A stretch of DNA of 64,000 nt from Streptomyces guryensis. Lineage in GTDB: Bacteria; Actinomycetota; Actinomycetes; Streptomycetales; Streptomycetaceae. Made by a program: the position numbers and the translations under genes. Position 1 is the stretch's first letter. Each line of letters begins with the position of its first letter. Shown here piece by piece: positions 56,683-64,000 of this stretch. The stretch covers positions 186,001 to 250,000 of the forward strand of contig NZ_JAJSBI010000002.1 of the NCBI RefSeq assembly GCF_021261325.1, in the 5' to 3' direction. Below the pieces are notes generated by a model that was not told where the DNA came from, did not search any database, and worked only from the letters and a program-made list of their open reading frames with translations.

Positions 56683-57558
56683 ATGCGACGTGATCTTCGG
56701 CTCGACAACGTCGGCCGCCGCTACGGCATCCGCGGCCCCTGGATCTTACGCGGCGTCCACCTCGCCGTGGCGCCGGGCACACTGACCCGCGTCGAAGGAC
56801 CGAACGGCACCGGCAAGTCCACCCTGCTGCGCCTGCTGGCCGGCCTGGACGCCCCCACCGAGGGCCGCATCACCGGCCGCCCCCGCACGGCCTACGTCCC
56901 CGAACGCTTCCCGTCGGCCCTCCCCTTCACCCCGCACGGCTATCTCACCCACCTCGGCACGATCCACGGCCTCTCCCGCCGCACCGCCACCCGCGCCGCG
57001 GGCGAATGGCTGGACCGCTTCGGTGCGGGCGCCTACGCCCGCACCCCCATGGCCCAGCTGTCGAAGGGCAGCAGCCAGAAGGTCGCCGTCGCGCAGGCGC
57101 TGCTCGCCGAGCCCGAGCTGCTCGTCCTCGACGAGGCCTGGACCGGCCTGGACGCCGCCGCCCGCACCGAGCTGGAGCGGGCCGTCGCCGAGCGCACCGC
57201 CGCGGGCGGCGCCGTGGTCTTCGTCGACCACGACCCGAGCCGCCTGGCGGGGGCGCCCGACATCACGTACAGGGTGCGCGACGGCGCCCTCGAACGCCGT
57301 ACGTGCGAGACCGACGCACCGGCCGGCGGCCCGCAGGTCGTGGTCGAGGTGCAGGGCCCGCAGGGCGGGCGGCCGCCCGTGGACGCTCTGGGCGCCCTCG
57401 TCTCGGCCGAGGAGGCCGCGCCGGGCACCTACCGCCTCACCGTCCCCGCCTCCCATTCGGACGTCGTGCTGCGGACCGTGCTGACGGCCCGCCCGCCGTG
57501 GCACGTGGTCAGCGTGCACCCCCTGGACAGCCGCCCCGACAAGGACAGCCGCCGATGA
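56683..57558 (+). CDS. ABC transporter ATP-binding protein
   Basis: The 291-aa protein has a Walker A GPNGTGKST, signature LSKGSSQKVAVAQA, Walker B LLVLDEAWTGLD and switch His in VFVDHD. Walker B ends DEAW instead of the usual DEPT. A C-terminal extension of about 80 aa follows the nucleotide-binding domain. The ATG at 56683 is preferred over a GTG at 56659. It overlaps the downstream membrane-protein gene (ATGA). The pair looks like an exporter; the substrate is unknown. Confidence 0.88.
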   Translation: MRRDLRLDNVGRRYGIRGPWILRGVHLAVAPGTLTRVEGPNGTGKSTLLRLLAGLDAPTEGRITGRPRTAYVPERFPSALPFTPHGYLTHLGTIHGLSRRTATRAAGEWLDRFGAGAYARTPMAQLSKGSSQKVAVAQALLAEPELLVLDEAWTGLDAAARTELERAVAERTAAGGAVVFVDHDPSRLAGAPDITYRVRDGALERRTCETDAPAGGPQVVVEVQGPQGGRPPVDALGALVSAEEAAPGTYRLTVPASHSDVVLRTVLTARPPWHVVSVHPLDSRPDKDSRR

Positions 57559-58226
57559 CCGCCCTCCTGCGCTACCAGGCCGCCCTTCTCCTGCGCTCGC
57601 AGCGCTGGCTGCCGCCGGTCATCCTGTACGCGGCGTTCCTCGGCATCGGTGTGCAGAGCGGGCAGCCGGTCCTCGACTCGCTCGGTTACACGGCCGCGGC
57701 CCTGCTGCCCGTCGCCGCCTGGCTGGTACGGATCTGCGTCACCGTCGAACCGCCCGCGGCACGCGCGTGCGTGGCCGCGGCCTCCGGGCCGGGGCGGGCC
57801 CATCTGGCCCGGCTGCTGGTGGCCCTGATCGCGGCGGCGGCGCTCGGTACCGCCGCGACCCTCGTGGTGACGCTGATCAGCGCCCCCGTGAGCACGGACA
57901 ACCGGACCCGGATCGCACTGCTCCCGGCCGCAGCGGCCGGACTCCTCGCCGCACAGGCCTGCGCCCTGCTCGGCACGGCCGTCGGCGCGATCACCAACTG
58001 GCCGGTGCTGCGCGCACCCGGCCGGGCGGTCCCGGCGATGCTGCTCACGGCGCTGCTGTCGGCGGTGACGACGGGCTCACCGGCGCAGGCGGCGGTCAGC
58101 GGCCTGGTAGCCGGTTCGCAGTCGGGCAGGGTCCCCGTCCCGCTGCTCCCACTGGCCGCGGCAGCCGCCCTCGCGGCAGCGGCGATGGCGGCGGCCTGCG
58201 CCCTCGCGTCCCGACGGTCACCTTGA
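57555..58226 (+). CDS. ABC transporter membrane protein
   Basis: The 223-aa, very Ala-rich protein has about six membrane helices and a short basic loop (SQRWLPP) after the N-terminal amphipathic segment MTALLRYQAALLLRS, a common start for ABC-2-like permeases. Its start overlaps the ATPase stop by 4 bases, so the two form one transporter. No family-specific motif is visible. Confidence 0.8.
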   Translation: MTALLRYQAALLLRSQRWLPPVILYAAFLGIGVQSGQPVLDSLGYTAAALLPVAAWLVRICVTVEPPAARACVAAASGPGRAHLARLLVALIAAAALGTAATLVVTLISAPVSTDNRTRIALLPAAAAGLLAAQACALLGTAVGAITNWPVLRAPGRAVPAMLLTALLSAVTTGSPAQAAVSGLVAGSQSGRVPVPLLPLAAAAALAAAAMAAACALASRRSP

Positions 58227-58262
58227 GCCGGCGCTCGGCTGGGGGTGCCTCACGCCCGATCG

Positions 58263-58442
58263 TCACCCGGAGCAGGCGGTGCGCTGAGCCTCCTGCCACT
58301 CGCACACGGGACACAGGGTGATCCCCTTGTACGACTCCGGGTACTCCGTCGGCTCGCGACACAGCACGCACTCGGCGTACGGCGGTCCGTCGGCCTCGGG
58401 CGGCTTCGTCGCGTCGCGGATGGTGCAGTAGTCCTCGCTCAC
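58263..58442 (-). CDS. 59-aa Cys-rich (zinc-ribbon-like) protein
   Basis: This gene is easily missed because it is so short. The product begins MSEDYCTIRDATKPPEADGP and contains CVLC (residues 25-28) and CPVC (44-47), two CxxC pairs 16 residues apart, plus Cys6 and Cys57. It is probably a zinc ribbon. The GTG at 58442 follows GGAGG almost directly, so the start is slightly uncertain. It lies 18 bases after the deacetylase gene on the same strand. The function is unknown. Confidence 0.7.
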   Translation of the reverse strand: MSEDYCTIRDATKPPEADGPPYAECVLCREPTEYPESYKGITLCPVCEWQEAQRTACSG

Positions 58443-58460
58443 CCCTCCAGCGTAAGCCGC

Positions 58461-59318
58461 TCACTGCCGCCCCCTCGTGGCCCCGATCAGCTGGGACACC
58501 TTGACGAACCGGTAGCCCTGCTTGCGCAGTTCCGGCACGATCTGGCGGACCGCCCGCTCGGTCGCCGGGGCGGCGCTGCGCGTGCAGTGCATGACGACGA
58601 CCGACCCCGGCCGCACCCCCTCCAGCACCTGCCGGGCCACGGCGTCCGCGTCCGTGGCGAACGCGTCCCCGCTCACCACGTCCCACTGCACGGCGGTGAC
58701 GCCGGTCGCGGCCAGCGCCTTCAATGCCTGCCGGTCGTAACACCCGCCAGGGAAGCGGAAGTACGGCATCGCGTCCGGCACGCCGGCCTTGCGGAACGCG
58801 GCGTACGCGCGCTCCACGTCCGATCGCATCCGGTCCGCGGAGACGGTCGGCAGGCCATAGCAGTTCCCGGTGAAGCTGTAGTGGCTGTAGGAGTGATTGG
58901 CGATTTCGAAGAGCGGGTCCCGCCCGATGGACCGCGCCTGCGCCGGGTACTCGTCCGCCCACCGCCCGGTCATGAACACGGTCGCCGGCACCTTCAGCGT
59001 CCGCAGCGTCGCGATCAGCTCCGGATTGTCGAACCGCTCGCCGGCCGCGGCCCGCGCCCCCTGGTCGGCGGTCATGTCGGCATCGAAGGTGAGAGCGACC
59101 GTTCTGCCCTGGGTGCGGGGGCCGTTCTTGAAGACGGGGGTGAGACCGGTGGGGCCGGGCGCGAGGGTCGGGGGCCCGGACGGGGCGGCGGAGGCCGCGG
59201 AGGGGGCTGGGCGGACGGCGTGGGGCGCGTCGGGGGCGCCACAGGCGGTGAGCACGGCGCCGAGTGCACAGGCGGCGGCTGCATCGCGTACGCGTACAGG
59301 TCGTACTCGACGGATCAT
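58461..59318 (-). CDS. Polysaccharide deacetylase lipoprotein (NodB/CE4)
   Basis: The 285-aa protein has the lipobox LTAC and a Pro/Ala/Ser-rich tether to about residue 65. The NodB domain follows: TVALTFDADMT (motif 1, with TFDAD where TFDDG is usual), NHSYSHYSF (motif 2, the two metal His), FRFPGGCYD (motif 3) and VVMHC (motif 5). It should remove acetyl or related groups from cell-wall or extracellular glycans. It is probably cotranscribed with the 59-aa Cys-rich protein. Confidence 0.9.
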   Translation of the reverse strand: MIRRVRPVRVRDAAAACALGAVLTACGAPDAPHAVRPAPSAASAAPSGPPTLAPGPTGLTPVFKNGPRTQGRTVALTFDADMTADQGARAAAGERFDNPELIATLRTLKVPATVFMTGRWADEYPAQARSIGRDPLFEIANHSYSHYSFTGNCYGLPTVSADRMRSDVERAYAAFRKAGVPDAMPYFRFPGGCYDRQALKALAATGVTAVQWDVVSGDAFATDADAVARQVLEGVRPGSVVVMHCTRSAAPATERAVRQIVPELRKQGYRFVKVSQLIGATRGRQ

Positions 59319-59389
59319 CGTATGAACATAAAGCGATAAAACGGGCGAATCGCGTATCGCCGCACCGTGCCGTCGTGAGCGCCCGCCGA

Positions 59390-59941
59390 TCAGCGCCCGT
59401 AGCGGCCGGTCAGGGTGCCGGAGGCCGTGGTGTGGCCGGTCAGTGCGCGCTTGACGTCGTCGGCCGTGGCATCGCTGGAGAGGGCCAGAGTCCTGTCGGT
59501 GGCGTAGACCGAGAAGACATAGCGGTGGGGCTTGCCCTGGGGCGGGCAGGGGCCGCCGTACGCGTCCTTCTTGAAGCCGTTGCGGCCCTGGGTGGCGCCC
59601 TTGGGCACCTGGCCCGCGGCCCAGTGGTTGTCATGCGGGTCGATTCCCCACATCAGCCAGTGCACGAAGGTGCCGTGCGGGGCGTCCGGGTCCTCGGCCA
59701 GCACGACCAGTTCGGCGGCGCTGCCCGGAACCCCGGACATGTCGAGCGGTGGCGAGACGTCCTCGCCGTCGCACGTGTACCGGCGGGGGATCGTGCCGCC
59801 CTCGGAGAAGGCGCTGCTCGTCACGGTGATCCGCCGCGCGGCGGAGGGTGCGGGCGCGGCCGGACCACTGCCGCCGTCCCCGCACCCCGAGGCGAGCCCC
59901 ACTGCCGCCGCGGCGGCGACGATCACGAGCCTGCGGTGCAT
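59390..59941 (-). CDS. YbhB/YbcL family (PEBP-like) lipoprotein
   Basis: The 183-aa protein has a signal with the lipobox LASGC. The phosphatidylethanolamine-binding-protein fold shows the anion-site motifs RRYTCDGEDVSPPL, LAEDPDAPHGTFVHWLMW and GPCPPQGKPHRYVF. The bacterial members' function is unclear; they bind small ligands outside the membrane. It appears monocistronic. Confidence 0.9.
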   Translation of the reverse strand: MHRRLVIVAAAAAVGLASGCGDGGSGPAAPAPSAARRITVTSSAFSEGGTIPRRYTCDGEDVSPPLDMSGVPGSAAELVVLAEDPDAPHGTFVHWLMWGIDPHDNHWAAGQVPKGATQGRNGFKKDAYGGPCPPQGKPHRYVFSVYATDRTLALSSDATADDVKRALTGHTTASGTLTGRYGR

Positions 59942-59994
59942 GTACGAAACGCTAGTGGCGGCCCCGCGCCCCCGCTACCTGCGCCAGGGCCCCG

Positions 59995-60375
59995 TCACCC
60001 ACGGGCCATCGCGTACACCTCGCCCTGCCTCGTCACTCCGAAGACGTGCTGCGCGGTGGGGTGGTTCTCGTGGTTGCGGACCAGGTGGACCCGGCCGCCT
60101 CTTGCGGGCAGTGCGGTCATGCCGTCGTGGTGGGAGGGCACCGGGCCCTCGCCGGAGCGGAGTTGGCCGCCCTCGCGGGAGATGACCTGGTAGCGGAAGC
60201 CCTCCGGTAGGTCTAGCGGGCCGTCGGGGCCGGGGACCAGGGGGCCGTAACCGATGTGGCCCAGGTCCTGGGCGGCGGCTGTTCCCGCGAACAGTTCGGA
60301 CAGGGCCCCGGTGAAGGCGATGCCCGCTCCCAGGGCACCGGAGCGGGCAGGGATCTGACGTCGCGTTGCAGACAT
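59995..60375 (-). pseudogene. Internally deleted PhoX/DUF839 phosphatase
   Basis: The 126-aa frame has the start of a secreted PhoX-type protein. The Tat-like start SATRRQIPARSGALGAG is followed by GYGPLVPGPDGPLDLPEGF, SREGGQLRSGEGPVPSHHDG and VHLVRNHEN. Then it jumps to QHVFGVTRQGEVYAMARG and stops. Full-length relatives are several hundred residues long, and the closing segment resembles a block from much further along. A large in-frame or near-frame deletion followed by loss of the rest is the likeliest history. The ATG at 60375 is used. Confidence 0.7.
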
Positions 60376-60469
60376 GAAGGGTGCAACCTTCCTGTTGGTG
60401 GACAGGAACCGTGACGTCGCTGTGTCTGTCACCCGGTGCGCGGCGCGGGAACCACGCGCATAACACGTG

Positions 60470-61294
60470 TCACTTCTCGATCTGGTGGTCGGGCGAGGGT
60501 GAGGGCGAGGGTGCCGGCGGCTGTGGCGGCTGGTGTTCCTGCGCCCTCTCCAGGAACCGCAGCAGCTCCACGGGGAAGGGGAGCACGAGCGTCGAGTTCT
60601 TCTCGGCGGCCACCGCGACCACTGTCTGCAGCAGCCGCAGTTGGAGCGCGGCGGGCTGATCGGCCATCTGCTCGGCGGCCTCGGCCAGCTTCTTGGAAGC
60701 CTGGAGTTCGGCGTCCGCGTTGATGATGCGGGCCCGCCGCTCGCGGTCGGCCTCGGCCTGGCGGGCCATGGAGCGCTTCATCGCGTCCGGCAGGGACACG
60801 TCCTTGATCTCGACCCGGTCGACCTGCACGCCCCAGCCGACGGCCGGGCTGTCGATCATCAGCTCCAGACCCTCGTTGAGCTTCTCGCGGTTGGAGAGCA
60901 GGTCGTCCAGCTCGCTCTTGCCGATGATCGACCGCAGGGACGTCTGTGCCATCTGCGAGACCGCGAACTTGTAGTCCTCGACCGTGACGAGCGCGTTCGC
61001 CGCGTCGACCACCCTGAAGTAGACGACGGCGTCCACGCGCACCGTCACGTTGTCCCGGGTGATGCCCTCCTGGGCCGGCACCGGCATCGTGACGATCTGC
61101 ATGTTCACCTTGCTGAGCCGGTCCACGAACGGGATGATCATCGTGAATCCGGGCTCCCGTACGGCACCGGCGAGCCGCCCGAGGCGGAAGATCACTCCGC
61201 GCTCGTACTGCTTGACGACCTTCGCCGCCGCGGCGAGATAGACGATCCCCGCGGAACCGGCCACCACGGCCGCCGTCACCAGCTCAGGAACCAT
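60470..61294 (-). CDS. SPFH/Band 7 (stomatin-like) membrane protein
   Basis: The 274-aa protein has an N-terminal membrane hairpin (about 2-25). The Band 7 domain follows: YERGVIFRLGRL, PGFTMIIPFVDRL, VDAVVYFRVVDA and WGVQVDRVEIKDVSLP. A charged helix (MARQAEADRERRARIINADAE) and a Pro/Ser-rich tail close the protein. Stomatin-like proteins form oligomeric membrane scaffolds. AGAGGGGG precedes the ATG at 61294. It is followed by no partner NfeD gene here. Confidence 0.92.
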   Translation of the reverse strand: MVPELVTAAVVAGSAGIVYLAAAAKVVKQYERGVIFRLGRLAGAVREPGFTMIIPFVDRLSKVNMQIVTMPVPAQEGITRDNVTVRVDAVVYFRVVDAANALVTVEDYKFAVSQMAQTSLRSIIGKSELDDLLSNREKLNEGLELMIDSPAVGWGVQVDRVEIKDVSLPDAMKRSMARQAEADRERRARIINADAELQASKKLAEAAEQMADQPAALQLRLLQTVVAVAAEKNSTLVLPFPVELLRFLERAQEHQPPQPPAPSPSPSPDHQIEK

Positions 61295-61345
61295 CACGAC
61301 CCCCTCTGTCAGAGGTCCGGTATGTCTGCTCCTGTAACGATATGC

Positions 61346-61391
61346 CCGGTGGCTGGTCCCGGGCCACGACGGACCCGGGACCAGCCACCGG
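61346..61391 (-). terminator. Terminator after the SulP gene
   Basis: A perfect 18-bp stem (61346-61363 with 61374-61391) with a 10-base loop starts 5 bases after the SulP stop on the minus strand. Confidence 0.88.
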
Positions 61392-61395
61392 CGAG

Positions 61396-62871
61396 CTATG
61401 CGGCCGTGACCCGCACGGGTTCGGTACCGACCGCGCTGTGCCGCTCGGCCCAGTTCTCCAGGGCCGTACGGCAGGCGTGGTCGAGGTGGTGCAGCCCGGA
61501 CAGGTCCAGCTCGACCGGGCGGTCCTGGGGCAGCGCCTCCAGGCTGTCGAGGATCTTCGGCAGGCGCAGGAACGTCGCGTTGCCCGAGAGGTGCGCCTGG
61601 ACGGGGCCCGCGCCCTTGTCGACGACCTCCAGCTTGATGTGCGAGGCCTCCCAGGCCGTCTTGGCGACCGCGAGGGCCAGACCGATGAGCACGCCCTCGA
61701 ACATGCTGACCGCGACGATCGACACGGCCGTGACGACCAGGATCAGCGCCTCGCCGCGGTGCTCGCGCCACAGCGACACGATCTCGCGCACGGGGATCAG
61801 CTTGGCGCCGGAGTAGACCAGGATCCCCGCGAGGGCCGGGATCGGGATGTAGCCGAGGACGTTCGGCAGCAGGGCGGCGAACAGCAGCAGCCACACTCCG
61901 TGCATGACACGGGACGCCTTCGTCCGCGCGCCCGCCTGGACGTTGGCCGCGCTGCGGACGATGACCGCGGTCATCGGCAGTGCGCCGAGCACACCGCACA
62001 GCGCGTTGCCCGCGCCCTGCGCGATCAGTTCCTTGTCGTACTCGGTGCGCGGCCCGTCGTGCAGCCGGTCCACGGCCGCCGCGCTGAACAGCGACTCGGC
62101 GGACGCGATCAGGGTGAAGGCGACGACCGTGCCGAGCAGACCGATGCTCGCGAGGTCGGCGAAGGCGCTCAGCGGGGGCGGCTGGATGGAGCCCAGCAGA
62201 CCCTGCACCTCCACGGTGGCGACCGGCAGCGAGAACACCAGCGCCACGACGGTCGCGAGTCCGACCGCGGCGAGCGGACCGGGGACCGTGCGCACCTGCT
62301 TCGGCATCCGCTTCCACAGCACGAGCACGGCGATGGTGCCGGCGCCGAGGAGGAGCGAGGCGAGCGCGTCCGTCTTCCCGACGGCGCCGAAGAGCGCGCC
62401 GGGAAGCTCGGCTATCTTCGCCAGACCGGAGGCGGGCGCCTTGGCGTCCGACATCGAGTAGAGCTGTCCGGCGATCAGCACGAGCCCGATGCCGGCCAGC
62501 ATGCCCTCGACGACCGAGACCGAGATGGCCCGGAAGTAGCGCCCCAGCTTCAGGGTGCCCATGAGGATCTGAAGGGCGCCGGTGGCGAGGACGACCACGC
62601 CGAGGGCCGGCAGCCCGAACTCCCGCACGGCCTCGAAGACCAGCACGGTCAGACCCGCCGCGGGCCCGGAGACCTGAAGGCTGCTGCCGCGCATCAGGCC
62701 CGTGACGATGCCGCCCACGATGCCGGTGACCAGGCCGAGTTCGGCCGGGACACCGGAGGCGACGGCCACGCCCACACACAGCGGGAGCGCGACCAGGAAG
62801 ACGACCAGGGAGGCGGCGAAGTCCTGCCGCAGATGAGGGTTCCTCGATATCGCGGTCATCACGGCGCTCAC
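61396..62871 (-). CDS. SulP-family anion transporter with STAS domain (probable bicarbonate transporter)
   Basis: The 491-aa protein has about twelve membrane helices beginning VVFLVALPLCVGVAVASGVP. SLQVSGPAAGLTVLVFEAV contains the anion-binding segment, and GALPMTAVIVRSAANVQAG is another landmark. A C-terminal STAS domain (about 405-485) contains ELDLSGLHHLDHACR. The GTG overlaps the carbonic anhydrase stop (GTGA). Coupling to a carbonic anhydrase makes bicarbonate, as in BicA, the likely substrate. Sulfate is the alternative. Confidence 0.92.
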   Translation of the reverse strand: MSAVMTAISRNPHLRQDFAASLVVFLVALPLCVGVAVASGVPAELGLVTGIVGGIVTGLMRGSSLQVSGPAAGLTVLVFEAVREFGLPALGVVVLATGALQILMGTLKLGRYFRAISVSVVEGMLAGIGLVLIAGQLYSMSDAKAPASGLAKIAELPGALFGAVGKTDALASLLLGAGTIAVLVLWKRMPKQVRTVPGPLAAVGLATVVALVFSLPVATVEVQGLLGSIQPPPLSAFADLASIGLLGTVVAFTLIASAESLFSAAAVDRLHDGPRTEYDKELIAQGAGNALCGVLGALPMTAVIVRSAANVQAGARTKASRVMHGVWLLLFAALLPNVLGYIPIPALAGILVYSGAKLIPVREIVSLWREHRGEALILVVTAVSIVAVSMFEGVLIGLALAVAKTAWEASHIKLEVVDKGAGPVQAHLSGNATFLRLPKILDSLEALPQDRPVELDLSGLHHLDHACRTALENWAERHSAVGTEPVRVTAA

Positions 62872-63446
62872 AGGGCCTTGAAGAGGTCGGAGGTGGCGTC
62901 GTGCGCCAGGACGGCGCCGGTGTGGACCTCGTAGTACCAGGCGTGCAGGGACAGTTGGCGGTCCTTCAGCTTCTTCTCGATGAACGGGTACGAGCGCAGC
63001 CGCAGCAGCTGCGTCAGGACGTGGCTCTGCACGCCCTCGGTGACGGCCGGGTCCTCGATCGCGCCTGCCGGGCGCGGGGTGGCGTGCGCGAGCCAGTCGC
63101 GCACGGCGGGGACGGCGGTCAGGTCGTCGCCGCGCACGAGTGCGCCGACGGCGCCGCAGTGCGAGTGGCCGCAGACGACGATGTCGTCGACCCCGAGCAC
63201 CTCCACCGCGTACTCGATGGTGGCCGCCTCGCTGGTGGGGTGCTGCGAGGCGAACGGCGGGACGATGTTGCCCGCGGTGCGCAGCTCGAAGAGCTCGCCC
63301 GGGCGTGCGCCGGTGATCAGGGCCGGGACGACCCTGGAGTCGGAGCAGGTGATGAACAGCACCTGCGGGGACTGGCCTTCGGCGAGTTTGGCGAACTCCT
63401 CAGGGCGCTGTCCGAACGTACGGGCGTTGTCGATGAGGGGCTGCAT
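62868..63446 (-). CDS. Beta-carbonic anhydrase
   Basis: The 192-aa protein has zinc ligands Cys34 (FITCSDSRVVP), His94 and Cys97 (VVCGHSHCGAVG), with the catalytic Asp36-Arg38 pair. It converts CO2 and bicarbonate. AGGAGGAG lies upstream of the ATG. It is translationally coupled to the SulP transporter, which suggests joint control of cellular bicarbonate for carboxylases or pH. Confidence 0.95.
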   Translation of the reverse strand: MQPLIDNARTFGQRPEEFAKLAEGQSPQVLFITCSDSRVVPALITGARPGELFELRTAGNIVPPFASQHPTSEAATIEYAVEVLGVDDIVVCGHSHCGAVGALVRGDDLTAVPAVRDWLAHATPRPAGAIEDPAVTEGVQSHVLTQLLRLRSYPFIEKKLKDRQLSLHAWYYEVHTGAVLAHDATSDLFKAL

Positions 63447-63533
63447 GATGTGATGACTCCTCCTGGCGCGCAGCGAAGGCGCGTCGGTGTGGGCAGGACA
63501 GATGTGGGGGAACTGCGCTGTTCTGCTTCTCTC

Positions 63534-63926
63534 TCAGCAGCGGAAGACCTGAAGTGCCGCCGGAGAGTGGGATGTCGAGTGTCTCGACAGGTGATGGGCG
63601 CGGTTCGCGACCGGTTCGTGGACGGAGGCAGGGTCCTGCGCCAGCAGTTGGCGCTCGGGCTCCTCCGGCGTGCATCCGGTGTTCACATGACGGTCGCGGG
63701 GGCGCAGGGGGCCGGTCGGCTCCCCGGAGCGCCCGCAGTCGCGGTGTGTTGCGGACTCGTCATGCAGCGCCTTGCCCGAGAGTTCGGTTCCGGGCAGAGC
63801 TTTGGCTACGGCATGACGGACCGTGTGCGCGGCTGCGAAGGACGCGGTGGGTGCGAAGAAGGTGAGGGCAAGCAGGGCGGCGGTGAGGAGAGCCAGGCCG
63901 GTGCGGACTGCCGTACCTCGGAACAT
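63534..63926 (-). CDS. Small secreted His/Ser-rich protein
   Basis: The 130-aa protein has a clear signal peptide (about 1-32, ending AAAH). The mature part is polar, with many His (AHHLSRHSTSHS) and two or three Cys, ending LQVFRC. I do not recognise a domain. It lies 87 bases before the carbonic anhydrase gene on the same strand, so may share its promoter. A metal-binding or envelope role is only a guess. Confidence 0.6.
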   Translation of the reverse strand: MFRGTAVRTGLALLTAALLALTFFAPTASFAAAHTVRHAVAKALPGTELSGKALHDESATHRDCGRSGEPTGPLRPRDRHVNTGCTPEEPERQLLAQDPASVHEPVANRAHHLSRHSTSHSPAALQVFRC

Positions 63927-64000
63927 GAGCCCCCCTTCCTGCCGTTCACGCTTCTCGTACCGACCAAGGAATGGTCAATCGTCGGTCAAGAAACACATTA

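Noticed and set aside
60470..62779. Longer version of the SPFH gene extending through the SulP gene
   Set aside because: It would overlap a real gene and a terminator; the protein family starts at the membrane hairpin, so the ATG at 61294 was used.

Overview
The window is high-GC actinobacterial chromosome and almost certainly Streptomyces. The evidence is a whiI-type sporulation regulator with a WhiG-like promoter, XRE/DUF5753 and DUF397 proteins, coproporphyrin-branch heme genes, sugar ABC importers without their own ATPase, frequent GTG starts, and long GC hairpins as terminators. Gene order from the XRE-MurA hybrid and aconitase through ngcEFG, a rok7B7-like regulator, xylFGH, dxs, fadBA, rnd, whiI and hemE matches, from memory, the S. 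coelicolor core around SCO5998-SCO6045.

Layout. 1-0.3 kb: tail of a tyrosine-recombinase gene broken by an in-frame stop. 0.5-5.2 kb: a DNA-binding MurA-like protein divergent from aconitase, with paired palindromes and iron-box-like sites between them. 5.3-7.1 kb: an intact sensor kinase behind a truncated response regulator. 7.1-9.3 kb: lower-GC accessory block with DUF397, an XRE/DUF5753 regulator and two small membrane proteins. 9.7-15 kb: secreted polysaccharide enzymes, an AA10 LPMO with a CebR-type operator and a GH92 alpha-mannosidase. 15.3-23.7 kb: ngcEFG (GlcNAc/chitobiose import), the ROK regulator and the xylFGH importer. 23.9-29.9 kb: dxs, an APC permease, a NYN protein, a dehydrogenase and an unknown protein. 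30.1-33.5 kb: fadA-fadB beta-oxidation. 33.6-40.2 kb: a LacI regulator, GH2 beta-mannosidase and a three-gene sugar importer, probably for beta-mannosides. 40.2-50.7 kb: RNase D, whiI, DUF3000, hemE, rhomboid protease, a flavin disulfide reductase, a DUF4349 lipoprotein, hemY and hemQ. 50.8-56.6 kb: a secreted TAP-type peptidase, then a TIGR04222/DUF4142/DUF692 (MNIO) group and a PTH2-type hydrolase. 56.7-64 kb: a small ABC exporter, a 59-aa Cys-rich protein, a deacetylase, a PEBP lipoprotein, a PhoX remnant, an SPFH protein, and a SulP transporter with beta-carbonic anhydrase.

How the parts work together. Extracellular LPMO and mannosidase attack polysaccharides. The three importers bring in GlcNAc/chitobiose, xylose-type and probably mannoside sugars. 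Three copies of a LacI-type palindrome (GACAACGTTGTC) tie the alpha-mannosidase to the beta-mannosidase/importer locus 22 kb away, which suggests one regulon. A DasR-like site overlaps the probable ngcE promoter. hemE, hemY and hemQ are three steps of one heme route.

The least explained material is the MNIO (DUF692) group with its DUF4142 neighbour and a DUF4142 fragment upstream, the XRE-MurA hybrid with its matched palindromes, and three 19-20-bp-spaced direct repeats upstream of the LPMO.
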